The position numbers and the translations under genes were made by a program. Below, piece by piece: positions 42,769 through 52,387 of a DNA stretch of 64,000 bases. The stretch is taken from positions 124,001-188,000 of the forward strand of contig JALDRG010000004.1 in assembly GCA_031315995.1 (NCBI GenBank). Direction: 5' to 3'. Numbering within the stretch: position 1 is the stretch's first letter; the number at the start of each line of letters is the position of its first letter. This DNA is from Nitrospira sp. GTDB lineage: Bacteria; Nitrospirota; Nitrospiria; Nitrospirales; Nitrospiraceae. Under the pieces are notes generated by a model. It searched no databases, was not told the DNA's origin, and worked only from the letters and a program-made list of their open reading frames with translations.

Positions 42769-43239
42769 ATGTCGAACATCGGAATGCTCATCCGCGCCTG
42801 GCGGATCTCACAAAAGTGCTCCGAGCAGGCGCTCGCGGACCGAGCCGGGATCGCAGTCTCTGTCCTGGAATCGCTGGAGTCCGAAAAGGCCGATCCTCAG
42901 GCCTCCACTCTGGAGGCATTGGCCGGCGCACTCAAGATTCCCCTGCCCTGGCTTTTAATTCACCCCACGGATTTAGACCTGTTGTGCAAAGACGATGACG
43001 ATCAGCCGGCCCCCCTCTCCACACTGACCGGAGCCGACCCCGTCTTGGAGAGAATTCTGGTAGCGGCCGGACATGACCGTTCGCTGTATGTCCTCCTTAC
43101 GGCACTCATGCAAAGTGGTGATCCCAAACTCCTACGTGCGGCAGAAGTGAGCCTTCGAAGCCTCGTGAAACAGTCCAAGCAGGCGACGGTCCCCTGGCAA
43201 TCCCGCCCGCCGGGGCATTTTGAACCACCAAGCGATTAA
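42769..43239 (+). CDS. XRE-family transcriptional regulator
   Basis: 156 residues. An XRE helix-turn-helix covers about 6-60: LIRAWRISQKCSEQALADRA, then GIAVSVLESLESEKADPQAS and LEALAGALKIPLPWLL. The C-terminal half (LERILVAAGHDRSLYVLLTA) is helical and may mediate dimerisation; the last 25 residues are Pro-rich. No target is evident. It converges with the OPT transporter gene and is divergent from the coiled-coil gene. Confidence 0.85.
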   Translation: MSNIGMLIRAWRISQKCSEQALADRAGIAVSVLESLESEKADPQASTLEALAGALKIPLPWLLIHPTDLDLLCKDDDDQPAPLSTLTGADPVLERILVAAGHDRSLYVLLTALMQSGDPKLLRAAEVSLRSLVKQSKQATVPWQSRPPGHFEPPSD

Positions 43240-43274
43240 CGAGGTCTCACCGGCCTCCATGCCGGCGCCGGACA

Positions 43275-45278
43275 TCACCGTCGATCCACGATCCCCGAAC
43301 CCTTCTGAGCGAATGCAGCCGATTGAGCGGCGCGCATAAGCCACAGCCCGACTAGAACCAGCGCAGCGAGACCCGGCCACCCGCCCAACGGCGGATCAGC
43401 AAACAATTGGAACGGATCTCCCGACAGCAGAGGCCACAGAGAGCTGAGCGCGATGGGAAGGGCTAAGAAAATGCCCACCAATGCCTCGCCCGTCACTAAT
43501 CCTGCAGCACAGAGCAGGCCTCGATCTTCCGTCTGGCCAGACCGTTGAGCGATACGCACCAACTCGGCCAGTAGTCCACCGAACATGATGGTCGTGGACA
43601 ACTTGAGCGGCAGGTACATACCCAATGCCACGGCCAGAACAGGGAGGCGAAGGGCGGCCCCCCGTCGAGCTTGTCGTACGTCGAGTCCGATCACGGCCAC
43701 ACCCAGCAACATTCCAACCCCGACCAGGTGCCAGGGCAATGACCCTCCGAACACCCCAGTGGCAAGATTGGCCATGAGCGTCGCCTGCGGGGCCGTGAGC
43801 GGATGGGGATACGCGGGTGTGACCTCACCGATTCCGTATTTCGCCTGCAGCAGAGACAGCACCGGAACGATGACGATCGCGCCGGTCACCACCCCGATGA
43901 CCTGCATGACCTGCTGTTTCCAAGGGGTCGCACCGACTACGTGTCCGGTTTTTAAATCCTGTAGATTGTCGCCGCCCATCGCAGCCGCGCAACAGACGAC
44001 CGCCCCCACCAGCAAAGCCGCCGCCGGACCGGCCGGATTTCCCTGTCCCAAGATTCCCAACAGCAGCAGGGACGCGAGCATAATGGTGGCGATCGTCACC
44101 CCGGAAACCGGATTACTCGAACTGCCGACGAGACCGGCCATGTAGCCGGCCACGGCAGAAAAGAGGAACGCCGTCACGGCCATGAGAAGGGTCAGCCCTA
44201 CACCAGCCCACAGGTTATGACCCAACAAGCTTTGATACAGCAGGGCCATGGGAATCAGCGCCACGATCGTGAGACCGATCAACCAGAGCACTCCCGCGTC
44301 ACGCTCAGTGCGCGGCAGGGCGGATTGCGCGCGAGGTTCCTGACGGATGCGGTATAGCCCAATGAGTTGGCGGAGGCTCTGTAGAATCGGACCGCGCACC
44401 TGCAAGAGGGTCCACACCCCGCCCACCAACATCGCTCCGATCCCGATGTAGCGAATTTGCCCGCTCCATGTAGCCTTCGCCGCGGCCACACCGGTCAGCG
44501 CCTCCGGCGAAGCGATGATCGCCTGATAGAGCGGCAGCAAGACCAGCCATCCGATCGCGCCACCGAGAAACACGACGACAGCCGTATTGAGCCCAATGAT
44601 GTATCCGACAGCCAACAATGCGGGTGAGAGGTTGAGCCCCCCGTAGAACGTCGAACGGCCGAGTTGGAATGCTCCTTCCAACGACTCGCTCCACAACTTC
44701 AGTCCTCCTTCGGCAAACTTGAAGCCGCCGCCCAAGATCGCCGCGCCCAACAAGAGGCGAACCCTGCCCCCGGCATCGGCATCCGACGAAGCGCCGACCT
44801 TCAGGACTTCGGCCGTGGCGACACCTTCGGGAAAACGCAACCGGGCGTGGATGATCAGGGCGCGGCGCAAGGGAATGGTAAATAGTACCCCGAGCACCCC
44901 ACCGACGAGCGCCACCGTGAACGTTTGCCAATAGTCGAAGGACTCCCAATACCCGATGAGGATCAGCCCCGGGATGGTAAAAATCACACCGGCCGCCAGC
45001 GCTTCGCCGGATGAGGCAGCAGTTTGAACGATATTGTTTTCCAGAATATTCGACTGCCGAAACAGACGCAGCACCGCCATGGACACGACGGCGGCTGGAA
45101 TGGACGCGGACACCGTCATCCCGGCAAATAGACCCAGATAGGCATTGGCTCCCGCCAGAACGGCCGCCAACAGAATCGACAGCACGACCGCTTTGGGGGT
45201 GATTTCAGGAAGCGTGACCGTGGAGGGAACGAGCGGCGCGTCCACGGGCTCTGTCGGCGCATCCGGCTCGCGCATCAT
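43275..45278 (-). CDS. OPT-family oligopeptide transporter
   Basis: 667 residues with about 16 membrane segments. The N-terminal PKAVVLSILLAAVLAGANAY, then FAGMTVSASIPAAVVSMAVL and NIVQTAASSGEALAAGVIFT match the bacterial OPT subfamily, and GSSSNPVSGVTIATIMLASL and MGGDNLQDLKTGHVVGATPW are its other conserved blocks. The family moves peptides or metal chelates through the inner membrane; the substrate here is unknown. It starts 4 bp after the stop of the methyltransferase gene at 45283. Confidence 0.93.
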   Translation of the reverse strand: MMREPDAPTEPVDAPLVPSTVTLPEITPKAVVLSILLAAVLAGANAYLGLFAGMTVSASIPAAVVSMAVLRLFRQSNILENNIVQTAASSGEALAAGVIFTIPGLILIGYWESFDYWQTFTVALVGGVLGVLFTIPLRRALIIHARLRFPEGVATAEVLKVGASSDADAGGRVRLLLGAAILGGGFKFAEGGLKLWSESLEGAFQLGRSTFYGGLNLSPALLAVGYIIGLNTAVVVFLGGAIGWLVLLPLYQAIIASPEALTGVAAAKATWSGQIRYIGIGAMLVGGVWTLLQVRGPILQSLRQLIGLYRIRQEPRAQSALPRTERDAGVLWLIGLTIVALIPMALLYQSLLGHNLWAGVGLTLLMAVTAFLFSAVAGYMAGLVGSSSNPVSGVTIATIMLASLLLLGILGQGNPAGPAAALLVGAVVCCAAAMGGDNLQDLKTGHVVGATPWKQQVMQVIGVVTGAIVIVPVLSLLQAKYGIGEVTPAYPHPLTAPQATLMANLATGVFGGSLPWHLVGVGMLLGVAVIGLDVRQARRGAALRLPVLAVALGMYLPLKLSTTIMFGGLLAELVRIAQRSGQTEDRGLLCAAGLVTGEALVGIFLALPIALSSLWPLLSGDPFQLFADPPLGGWPGLAALVLVGLWLMRAAQSAAFAQKGSGIVDRR

Positions 45279-45282
45279 CGCC

Positions 45283-46479
45283 TCAGAACACCTGCACGAT
45301 CAAACATTTGAGATACCGCGTTTCCGGCATGCCGGCGAGCACCGGATGGTCCGTCCCCTGCCCACGCTGTTCGAGGAGCCGAATCTGCCGGTGCGCATCC
45401 CGCGCCGCGGCTTGCAGCATCTTCCAAAAATCCGCATCCGTGATCGGTTGCGAGCAGGAGCAGCTGACCAGCACGCCCCCCGGCCGAAGGAGACGGAGTC
45501 CGCGCAAATTGACTTCTTTGTACCCGGCCAAGGCATGGGGCACCGCCTTCTTGCTGCGCGCAAACGCCGGTGGATCGAGAATGACCAGGTCATAGCGTCG
45601 ACCGTTCCGATCAAGCACGCGCAGCTCCTCGAAGGCATCGGCCGGGCGGTAGTGACAGCGGGCGGCCACCTGGTTTTTTTCTGCATGCGCCTGGGCCAGG
45701 GTCACGGCTCCCGCACTCACATCCAATCCCTCCACCGACTGCGCGCCGGCAAGCGCCGCCTGTATGCCGAACGCGCCCGTGTGACAAAAGGCCTCCAGCA
45801 CACTGTTCTCCTTGGCGAACACAGCCGCAGCCAACCGATTCTCCCGCTGATCGCAGAACCACCCGGTTTTTTGTCCCTCCGCAATATCCACCGTAAACTG
45901 GGCGTTCCCCTCATGAATATTCACGGTCGTTGCGCCGTCTCCGCGCAGGAACCCTTTCGACAGCGGCAGGCCTTCCAACGTCCGGCTCTTGGCATCATTC
46001 CGAAGGTAGACGGCGCGCACGCCGGCTTCTTGCACCAGCAGCTCCCCCAGTAAATCTTTCCGCAGATCCATGCCATACCCCAGCGTCTGCATCACCGCCA
46101 CATCCGCAAACCGATCCACGACCAGGCCCGGCAGGAGGTCGCTTTCGCCATGGACGAGACGGCAGGCATTGCTGTGGGAGACGACAGTCCGGCGCAGGGC
46201 CGTCGCGGCCCGGAGGCGTGTCGCGAAAAAGGCGTCGTCGATCGGTTCGTCCTGAAACGTGAGCATGCGGACACGGATCTTGGAATGGGGGTTGTACATG
46301 CCGCGGCCGAAGAATCGTTTTTGATGGGTATAGACATCAACGAGATCGCCGGCGGCCGGATTCCCAAGCACCTCGGCAACGTTGCTATCGAACACCCAGA
46401 GATGGCCGTAGTAGCGCGGCGTCTCGCGTTCGGCGGTCAGACGGACTTTCGCAGTCGCACCGGTCACAAGCTGTGTCAT
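45283..46479 (-). CDS. rlmI: RlmI-like 23S rRNA (cytosine-5) methyltransferase
   Basis: 398 residues. An N-terminal PUA domain (YGHLWVFDSNVAEVLGNPAA) is followed by a central domain (VVDRFADVAVMQTLGYGMDL) and a Rossmann fold. Key segments are AEGQKTGWFCDQRENRLAAA, LEAFCHTGAFGIQAALAGAQ (S-adenosylmethionine site) and VILDPPAFARSKKAV with SCSCSQPI, which carries the catalytic Cys. Family members methylate C1962 of 23S rRNA in E. coli. It lies 4 bp before the OPT gene and is divergent from the decarboxylase gene at 46698. Confidence 0.9.
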   Translation of the reverse strand: MTQLVTGATAKVRLTAERETPRYYGHLWVFDSNVAEVLGNPAAGDLVDVYTHQKRFFGRGMYNPHSKIRVRMLTFQDEPIDDAFFATRLRAATALRRTVVSHSNACRLVHGESDLLPGLVVDRFADVAVMQTLGYGMDLRKDLLGELLVQEAGVRAVYLRNDAKSRTLEGLPLSKGFLRGDGATTVNIHEGNAQFTVDIAEGQKTGWFCDQRENRLAAAVFAKENSVLEAFCHTGAFGIQAALAGAQSVEGLDVSAGAVTLAQAHAEKNQVAARCHYRPADAFEELRVLDRNGRRYDLVILDPPAFARSKKAVPHALAGYKEVNLRGLRLLRPGGVLVSCSCSQPITDADFWKMLQAAARDAHRQIRLLEQRGQGTDHPVLAGMPETRYLKCLIVQVF

Positions 46480-46697
46480 AGTGGTTCGTACATCCGGGAT
46501 AAGGGGTTCGATTCAGTAGGCACGTCTCTGCGCAAAGAGCTCACGAGGGTGCCTGAAATCATTCCACGAAGCAACCGAGTTCGATGGCTCTGCGACGATC
46601 GTTCCGATGCTTGACCTTCCCTACCACCTATGGTTTGCTGCAAGAACACGGGCGGACTCTCCGCCGACCGACGACGTCCATTCCACGCCGAGGCACC

Positions 46698-48350
46698 ATG
46701 ACCACACAGACGATTGGAACAGCAGTCTTGGATCGACTCCACCGGCTCGGAGTCCGTCACATGTTCGGCATCCCCGGCGACTATGTCCTCGGATTGTATA
46801 AATTAATGGAAGCCTCCCCCATCCAACATGTCGCCACCACACGGGAAGACTGCGCCGGCTTTGCCGCTGACGCCTATGCGCGCATTAACGGCATCGGCGC
46901 CCTCTGCGTCACCTATTGTGTCGGAGGACTCAATACCGTCAATGCCATTGCCTGTGCCTATGCGGAACGATCGCCCGTCGTGCTCCTGACCGGCTCCCCC
47001 GGGCTCTCGGAGCGTGCCCGCACCCCCTATCTGCACCACATGGTGCGAGAATTCTCCACGCAGCGAGAGGTGTTCGAAAAAATGACCGTGGCGGCCGTGA
47101 GTCTGGAAGACCCGGTCACAGCCGAGCGGGAAATGAATCGCGCCTTCGCGGCCTTACTGCGCTATCGACGTCCGATCTACATCGAGATTCCGCGCGACAT
47201 GGTGCATGTTCCCTTAGCTCCCACCTCGCACCAGAAGACGACCTTGAGCGAGCCGACCGATCGGGCGGCCTTGACGGAGGCCATAGCCGAAGTGCGCGCG
47301 ATGTTGGAGTCGGCTAAACGGCCGGTGATTCTGGCGGGCGCCGAGGTGGGCCGCTTCGGGCTCCACGACGAGTTGACACACCTCGTCGAACGCTTGAATG
47401 TGCCGATCGCCTCGACGCTGCTCGGCAAATCGATCATTCGTGAAGACCATCCGCTCTATGTCGGCGTCTACAGCGGCCTGGTGGCCCGCGACGAAGTCAA
47501 AGAATTCGTCAACCAAACCGATTGCCTGCTCATCCTCGGTTCAATCCTCTCCGATGTGGAAGACCTAGACGCGCGCAGCACCCTGTTTTCCGACGGGCAT
47601 ACCATCCATGCCACGGCGGATCGTGTGGCCATCAAGCATCATCGCTATGATTCGATTTTGTTCGAAGACTTCGTCAAGGGGTTGGCCGGGGCATCGCTCC
47701 CCTCCTTCCCGACCCCGCAGCTGCCGGAGCCGCTGAAGCCTGAAGAGCCCATGCCTCCGCCGGAGGCCTCCGTCAGTCTCCAGGGAGTCTTCCGCCATCT
47801 CGATACGGTGTTGGATGAGAAGACGCTCGTCATCGCCGATGTGGGCGAATCCCTCTTCGCCTCCGTCGATCTCCACGTGCACCGCCGCTTTGAATTTCTG
47901 TCGCCCGCCTACTACACTTCCATGGGGTTCGCTGTCCCCGCCGCCATCGGCGCCGGCTTCGCCGACCCGTCCCTGCGGCCGATCGTCCTTGTGGGAGACG
48001 GCGCCTTTCAGATGACCGGATCGGAACTCTCGACCGCGGTCCGCTATCGGCAGGCTCCGGTGGTGATCATCCTCAACAACCACGGGTATTCGACCGAGCG
48101 TGAGATTTTGGAAGGCCCCTTCAACGACATCCACGAGTGGCGGTACGAACGGATCTGCGACTTGATCGGCGGCGGACAGGGCTCCCGCGTGGCCACCCAC
48201 GGAGAATTCGTCCAGACCCTGGCCAAGGCGTTAGCGGATCCAAGCCAGCCCTATGTCATCAATGTGTTGCTCGATCCAGCCGACCGCTCCCCGGCTATGA
48301 TGCGCCTGGCGCGACGGTTGGCCAAACGACTCTCGACCGACCGCCCTTAA
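46698..48350 (+). CDS. Thiamine diphosphate-dependent 2-keto acid decarboxylase
   Basis: 550 residues, normal for the pyruvate/indolepyruvate decarboxylase family. The ATG at 46698 is chosen by alignment to the family and a GAGG nearby. The conserved Glu that activates the cofactor is in TTREDCAGFAADAYAR. The ThDP-binding motif GDG-N-N is in VGDGAFQMTGSELSTAVRYR followed by VVIILNNHGYSTE. FGIPGDYVLGLYKLME and GGLNTVNAIACAYAERSPVV are other family segments. It makes an aldehyde and CO2 from pyruvate, phenylpyruvate or indolepyruvate; the substrate is not settled. Function may be fermentation or hormone-like product synthesis. Confidence 0.9.
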   Translation: MTTQTIGTAVLDRLHRLGVRHMFGIPGDYVLGLYKLMEASPIQHVATTREDCAGFAADAYARINGIGALCVTYCVGGLNTVNAIACAYAERSPVVLLTGSPGLSERARTPYLHHMVREFSTQREVFEKMTVAAVSLEDPVTAEREMNRAFAALLRYRRPIYIEIPRDMVHVPLAPTSHQKTTLSEPTDRAALTEAIAEVRAMLESAKRPVILAGAEVGRFGLHDELTHLVERLNVPIASTLLGKSIIREDHPLYVGVYSGLVARDEVKEFVNQTDCLLILGSILSDVEDLDARSTLFSDGHTIHATADRVAIKHHRYDSILFEDFVKGLAGASLPSFPTPQLPEPLKPEEPMPPPEASVSLQGVFRHLDTVLDEKTLVIADVGESLFASVDLHVHRRFEFLSPAYYTSMGFAVPAAIGAGFADPSLRPIVLVGDGAFQMTGSELSTAVRYRQAPVVIILNNHGYSTEREILEGPFNDIHEWRYERICDLIGGGQGSRVATHGEFVQTLAKALADPSQPYVINVLLDPADRSPAMMRLARRLAKRLSTDRP

Positions 48351-48544
48351 TACGTCGCGCATCATAGATAGAATGAAGCAGCCCTTCCAGCGGTCGCCGG
48401 CCCTCTCGCCACAACGGGCCAGACGATTGTTTCACCCTGCTACAGGGCAGAGTTTCGACCTCTCACCCCATTGACCGTCCGTAGACAAATATGGTCTTCT
48501 ATGGGCGTACTTGTCGAATGTCATTTGACGAAGAATTCGCCACT

Positions 48545-49507
48545 ATGTCCATTAAGTTACCGGATGGAAAGGCCATGCGAGACAGTCAGATCTTTTCAGC
48601 AGGACTGAACAATGTCGTAACCACGGAACGAGAGTTCGACGAGTTGGTTGCGAAGTCGCTGCCGGAACTGCTGGATCGGGCCACCGGTCAAACCAAGCGG
48701 TTCCTCCGGGAAACCAATCAGTGGGGCGACGACATTACGCATGAGAAGATGGCGCTGCGCTGGGGGTATGAGTTGGTGGAACGGTTTGTGGTCTTCGGTC
48801 GCACCGAAGTTCCCTGCCGCCCATTCTTTCTCTTGGATAGCCTGATCGCTAAATCGTTCAGTCAGCCCGACCCCTTGTGCTATCACAAGGAGTTGTTGAC
48901 CCCGGTCGGGCGGTTCCTCGACGGGTTGGCCTCACGCGCCGTCGTCAGCCGGGATGCGTTGATCGCCCTGTTCTATCACTTTTATGGGTTCAGCCAAGCT
49001 CATGTCGTCAAGCTATTGGGCTTTGGGCAAGCGGAGAGCCAGCGGGTCTACAAGAATTTCGAGCGGTGGCGCCAATCGGGGTGGCAACGCACGATGAACG
49101 AAACCGGATTGAGTGTGTCGGAGATCGAGGTCTTGGAGCAGGAATTACGCACCAGGCCCGACCACCTGAATCACGAAGTCGACCGGCTGATGCCGATCTT
49201 GCAATCCCATTATCGAAAGAGCGAACCGGAACATTACCCCTGCCTGTCCGAACAGAAGTGGGGCCAACTATTTCACGATGACTACGGCCACGACTACCGC
49301 GTCTGGCATTTGGCGTTTTGCCGCAACTGCTTTCTGGAAGTGGCAGATCGCCGGCAAGCCGAGGTCAGCAGCGGCTTGAAGCCACAGGTCAATTTGCAGA
49401 TACATCCGCTCAAAAAGGGAGGCGTCTTGGCTCTCTTTGGAGGCGATCGAGGGGGACGGCACCATGGAAACACCAGAGCTCAACGACTATCGCGCACATC
49501 TGCTTGA
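48545..49507 (+). CDS. Protein with sigma-region-4-like helix-turn-helix, unknown
   Basis: 320 residues from the ATG at 48545 (ATGs at 48491 and 48518 are also in frame). The segment SRDALIALFYHFYGFSQAHV then VKLLGFGQAESQRVYKNFER, about residues 135-175 here, resembles the DNA-binding region 4 of ECF-type sigma factors, but no region 2 is recognisable. The N-terminal half is helical, and the C-terminal part (LAFCRNCFLEVADRRQAEVS) has a Cys pair. The end overlaps the start of the next gene by 44 bp. The role is probably regulatory. No family recognised with certainty. Confidence 0.6.
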   Translation: MSIKLPDGKAMRDSQIFSAGLNNVVTTEREFDELVAKSLPELLDRATGQTKRFLRETNQWGDDITHEKMALRWGYELVERFVVFGRTEVPCRPFFLLDSLIAKSFSQPDPLCYHKELLTPVGRFLDGLASRAVVSRDALIALFYHFYGFSQAHVVKLLGFGQAESQRVYKNFERWRQSGWQRTMNETGLSVSEIEVLEQELRTRPDHLNHEVDRLMPILQSHYRKSEPEHYPCLSEQKWGQLFHDDYGHDYRVWHLAFCRNCFLEVADRRQAEVSSGLKPQVNLQIHPLKKGGVLALFGGDRGGRHHGNTRAQRLSRTSA

Positions 49508-50762
49508 CGCCCTGGATGATCAACCGCGTCGCGCGGCGGAAGAACGTCCGGGTTTCTTCCAAATATTGGTCAATCATGAAGGTGTCGGTACGCTGAACTG
49601 CGCCCAAACCGATCCGTCCTTCGCCTTTACGGCCCGCGAACGGAGCATTCAACACCTCGAAATCCGCAGCGAGTCGGGCGTGCTGATCGGAGGCTGTGTC
49701 GCCCCGGAGGCCGGTCAGAAAAGCCTGCGTATCCCCATCGGCAAGGGCAGCGTCACCATTCATGTTCAGAACCATTTCGACGGCGGGTCGCTTCGAGTGC
49801 GTTACGAGGCGGCTCCCGGTTGGTGGGCTCACCTCGCCGCGACGGTCGGGCTGTCCTCAAGACCAGCCGCGCCGGCAGTCGGCAGAACCCCCGTCTGGAC
49901 CATGACGACGGCATTCGCGCAAATCGTGCTGGCCGTGGGCGTCGTTTCCCTGCTGGCTGAACGGATTCCGCATTGGATGGGCTCGGACGATCGGGCGCAT
50001 CAGCTCGAAGAAGAGCTGGCCGCCCGGCACTCCGCTCAAGAGCAAATCGACCGTGTGCACCAGCAGCTCGCGCAGCTGGTGGAAGCTCAAGCGACAGCCG
50101 TGGCGGTGTCTCGATCTGAACAGGAACGGATCGCTCAGTTGAATGCGCTCGTCGATACCGTCGCCCAGACCCAACAGAAACTCAACACGCAAGTCGTCAC
50201 GGTTCAGGAAGACCTCAAGACGGTCAAGACGGATGTCGCTCAGGAAGTGCAGACCGGCATGCGTGTCGCCGTCAGTGCGGTAGAAGCCGATCGCGAGTTG
50301 GTGCGCCAGGATCTCCAGTCGATCAAATCCGTCAATGAAACCCTGATCAAGCAGGTCGCCCTGCTTGAGAGCCGTAATCGGGAGTTACACGCCCGTCTGG
50401 CGCTCACCTCCCTGGAAGTGGCCAAAGCCAATGCCTCCGCGCCCAAGGCCACGGTACTGGCGAAGAACGACGCCGCGAAAGACGTCGCCATCCCGACCAC
50501 GGTGGCGGACGGGCATCGCGAAGCCGACCGTCAAGCCTTCATGTTTTGGGTCGCCTTCGAAGATGGGACCACTGAGAAGAGCATCGAGGATTTGGTTCAG
50601 GAACTGAACGGGATCAAAAAGGGGCCGATGAAGTCGGGCTGGTACTCCGTCGAAGTCAACTTGCCGAAGCCGGAACCTCCAGACCGTTTCCTGGAATCCG
50701 TCAAACGAGCCAAGATCGTCAAGTCGGTCGTGACCAGCAAGGCGATGCCTCCGGCTCAGTAG
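49464..50762 (+). CDS. One-pass membrane protein with long coiled coil
   Basis: 432 residues. A GAGGGGGACGG site precedes the ATG at 49464. The N-terminal 125 residues form a strand-rich domain (FFQILVNHEGVGTLNCAQTD, then KSLRIPIGKGSVTIHVQNHF). One membrane segment (WTMTTAFAQIVLAVGVVSLL, near 145-166) follows. A long coiled coil (about 178-325) with heptads such as AQLNALVDTVAQTQQKLNTQ leads to a small C-terminal domain with a WVAFEDGTTEKSIEDLVQEL region. It overlaps the sigma-like gene and could be its membrane partner, as anti-sigma factors are, but this is inference. No family recognised. Confidence 0.7.
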   Translation: METPELNDYRAHLLDALDDQPRRAAEERPGFFQILVNHEGVGTLNCAQTDPSFAFTARERSIQHLEIRSESGVLIGGCVAPEAGQKSLRIPIGKGSVTIHVQNHFDGGSLRVRYEAAPGWWAHLAATVGLSSRPAAPAVGRTPVWTMTTAFAQIVLAVGVVSLLAERIPHWMGSDDRAHQLEEELAARHSAQEQIDRVHQQLAQLVEAQATAVAVSRSEQERIAQLNALVDTVAQTQQKLNTQVVTVQEDLKTVKTDVAQEVQTGMRVAVSAVEADRELVRQDLQSIKSVNETLIKQVALLESRNRELHARLALTSLEVAKANASAPKATVLAKNDAAKDVAIPTTVADGHREADRQAFMFWVAFEDGTTEKSIEDLVQELNGIKKGPMKSGWYSVEVNLPKPEPPDRFLESVKRAKIVKSVVTSKAMPPAQ

Positions 50763-50890
50763 ACGCGGGCCTCCCTCAGCAGATTCTGCGCTCGGGGCAA
50801 GACACCTCCGCGTTGTCGTGTTGAGATCTCCAGGCACCACCGTCGCTCATACGCCATTCATCATCCGCTCGCACTCTGTACTGGAGGACT

Positions 50891-52123
50891 ATGTCGGATT
50901 TTCATCAGAACGGACTCGTGACGGTGCTGCACCGTCTGGGCGCATCCAATCTCGATCAACTCGAAAAAGAGCTGGAGCGGCACGCGGCGACGAATCCGAT
51001 TGCCCTGGTGCTCCCCTCCCTCTATTCGGAACTGGAAAACCCTGCGCTCAAGCACATCGTGCAGGTGTTGAAAGACATCCGCTACGTCAATGAAATCGTG
51101 ATCTCACTGGATCGAGCCTCCCCGCTGGAATTTCGCCTGGCCAAACAGTTCTTCTCGGTCCTCCCTCAGCGGGTCCGGATCGTCTATAACGACGGGAATC
51201 GCATTCAGGACATCCTCAAGCTGCTGGCCCAGGCGGAAATTGATACCGGCCTGCAGGGCAAGGGCCGCGGCTGCTGGATGGCGTTCGGCTATGTCCTCGC
51301 GCGCGGACAAAGCAACGTCATTGCGCTCCACGACTGCGACATTCTGAGCTATAACCGGGAATATCTCGCGAGGCTTTGCTACCCGATCGTCAACACCAAT
51401 CTCGGGTACGAATTCTGTAAAGGCTACTACAGCCGGGTCACGGATCGCCTCCACGGTCGAGTCACCAGGTTGTACCTCACGCCGCTGATCCGCAGCCTCC
51501 AACAGGTGGCGGGATCCCATCCGTTGCTGACCTTTCTGGACAGTTTTCGGTATCCCTTGGCTGGTGAATTCGCGATGGTCCGGGATCTCGCCTGGATCAA
51601 CCGGGTTCCCGGCGACTGGGGACTCGAGGTCGGAGTCCTCTCCGAAATCTATCGCAACTGCGCGCTCAGGCGGATCTGCCAAGCCGACATCGCCGACGCG
51701 TACGAACACAAACATCAGGCGTTGTCGGCGGACAATGCCGATCAGGGACTGCAGAAAATGTGCGTCGACATCACCAAATCGCTCTTCCGCAACCTCGCGA
51801 GCGAAGGCGTGGTGTTATCGGAGGCCATCCTCAAAACCTTGCGGGCCACCTATCTCCAGACCGCGCAGGAAGCGATCACCCGGTATCAGAATGATGCGGC
51901 CATCAACAGCCTGCAATTCGATCGGCACGAAGAACGGATGGCCGTCGAAGTCTTTCTCAAGGGCATGAAGATCGCCACCGAGACATTTTTAGAAGACCCC
52001 CTTGGAGTGCCGATGATCTCGAATTGGAATCGAGTCACCGGCGCGATCCCCGATATCTTCGAGCGGATGATCGACGCCGTGGACCGCGACCACGAGTGGG
52101 ATCCCGTCGGAGACCGGGTGTAG
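50891..52123 (+). CDS. Glycosyltransferase of the GT81 (GpgS-like) type
   Basis: 410 residues. The Rossmann-like core shows LVLPSLYSELENPALKHIVQ, GKGRGCWMAFGYVLARG and the metal and nucleotide site HDCDI (residues 147-151). Then NTNLGYEFCKGYYSRV and GRVTRLYLTPLIRSL follow, with FRYPLAGEFAM near the end of the core, all in the order seen in glucosyl-3-phosphoglycerate synthases. The last 150 residues are helical. Those enzymes join UDP- or GDP-glucose to 3-phosphoglycerate for compatible solutes. The acceptor is not proven here. It is the third gene of the sigma-like/membrane protein set. The phosphatase that would follow (GpgP) is not recognised nearby. Confidence 0.75.
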   Translation: MSDFHQNGLVTVLHRLGASNLDQLEKELERHAATNPIALVLPSLYSELENPALKHIVQVLKDIRYVNEIVISLDRASPLEFRLAKQFFSVLPQRVRIVYNDGNRIQDILKLLAQAEIDTGLQGKGRGCWMAFGYVLARGQSNVIALHDCDILSYNREYLARLCYPIVNTNLGYEFCKGYYSRVTDRLHGRVTRLYLTPLIRSLQQVAGSHPLLTFLDSFRYPLAGEFAMVRDLAWINRVPGDWGLEVGVLSEIYRNCALRRICQADIADAYEHKHQALSADNADQGLQKMCVDITKSLFRNLASEGVVLSEAILKTLRATYLQTAQEAITRYQNDAAINSLQFDRHEERMAVEVFLKGMKIATETFLEDPLGVPMISNWNRVTGAIPDIFERMIDAVDRDHEWDPVGDRV

Positions 52124-52387
52124 CGGGCGTGAGATCACCCAGACGAGTCTTCACCACGAACCCATGCTGCGTCTCCGGCGGAGAACTGCAGCGGCTGCTA
52201 GGAGCGCGCTGAAGCGCGTGGGATTCGTCCGCAAACCGGGATACGTTTCCGGCCAGACACCCTGCCAATCATGGCCGATGAGCATCTTGCCGCCTTCCCG
52301 CCGATTGTCGTAGGATCCCCGTAGAGGACGAATCACAGAACACCGACGAAGAAAAGTATCGGCGAGGAAACAGAAGGACGAGCACCA

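Noticed and set aside
46480..46530. GGTTCGATTC resembling a tRNA T-loop
   Set aside because: No acceptor stem, anticodon arm or matching CCA end can be folded around it.
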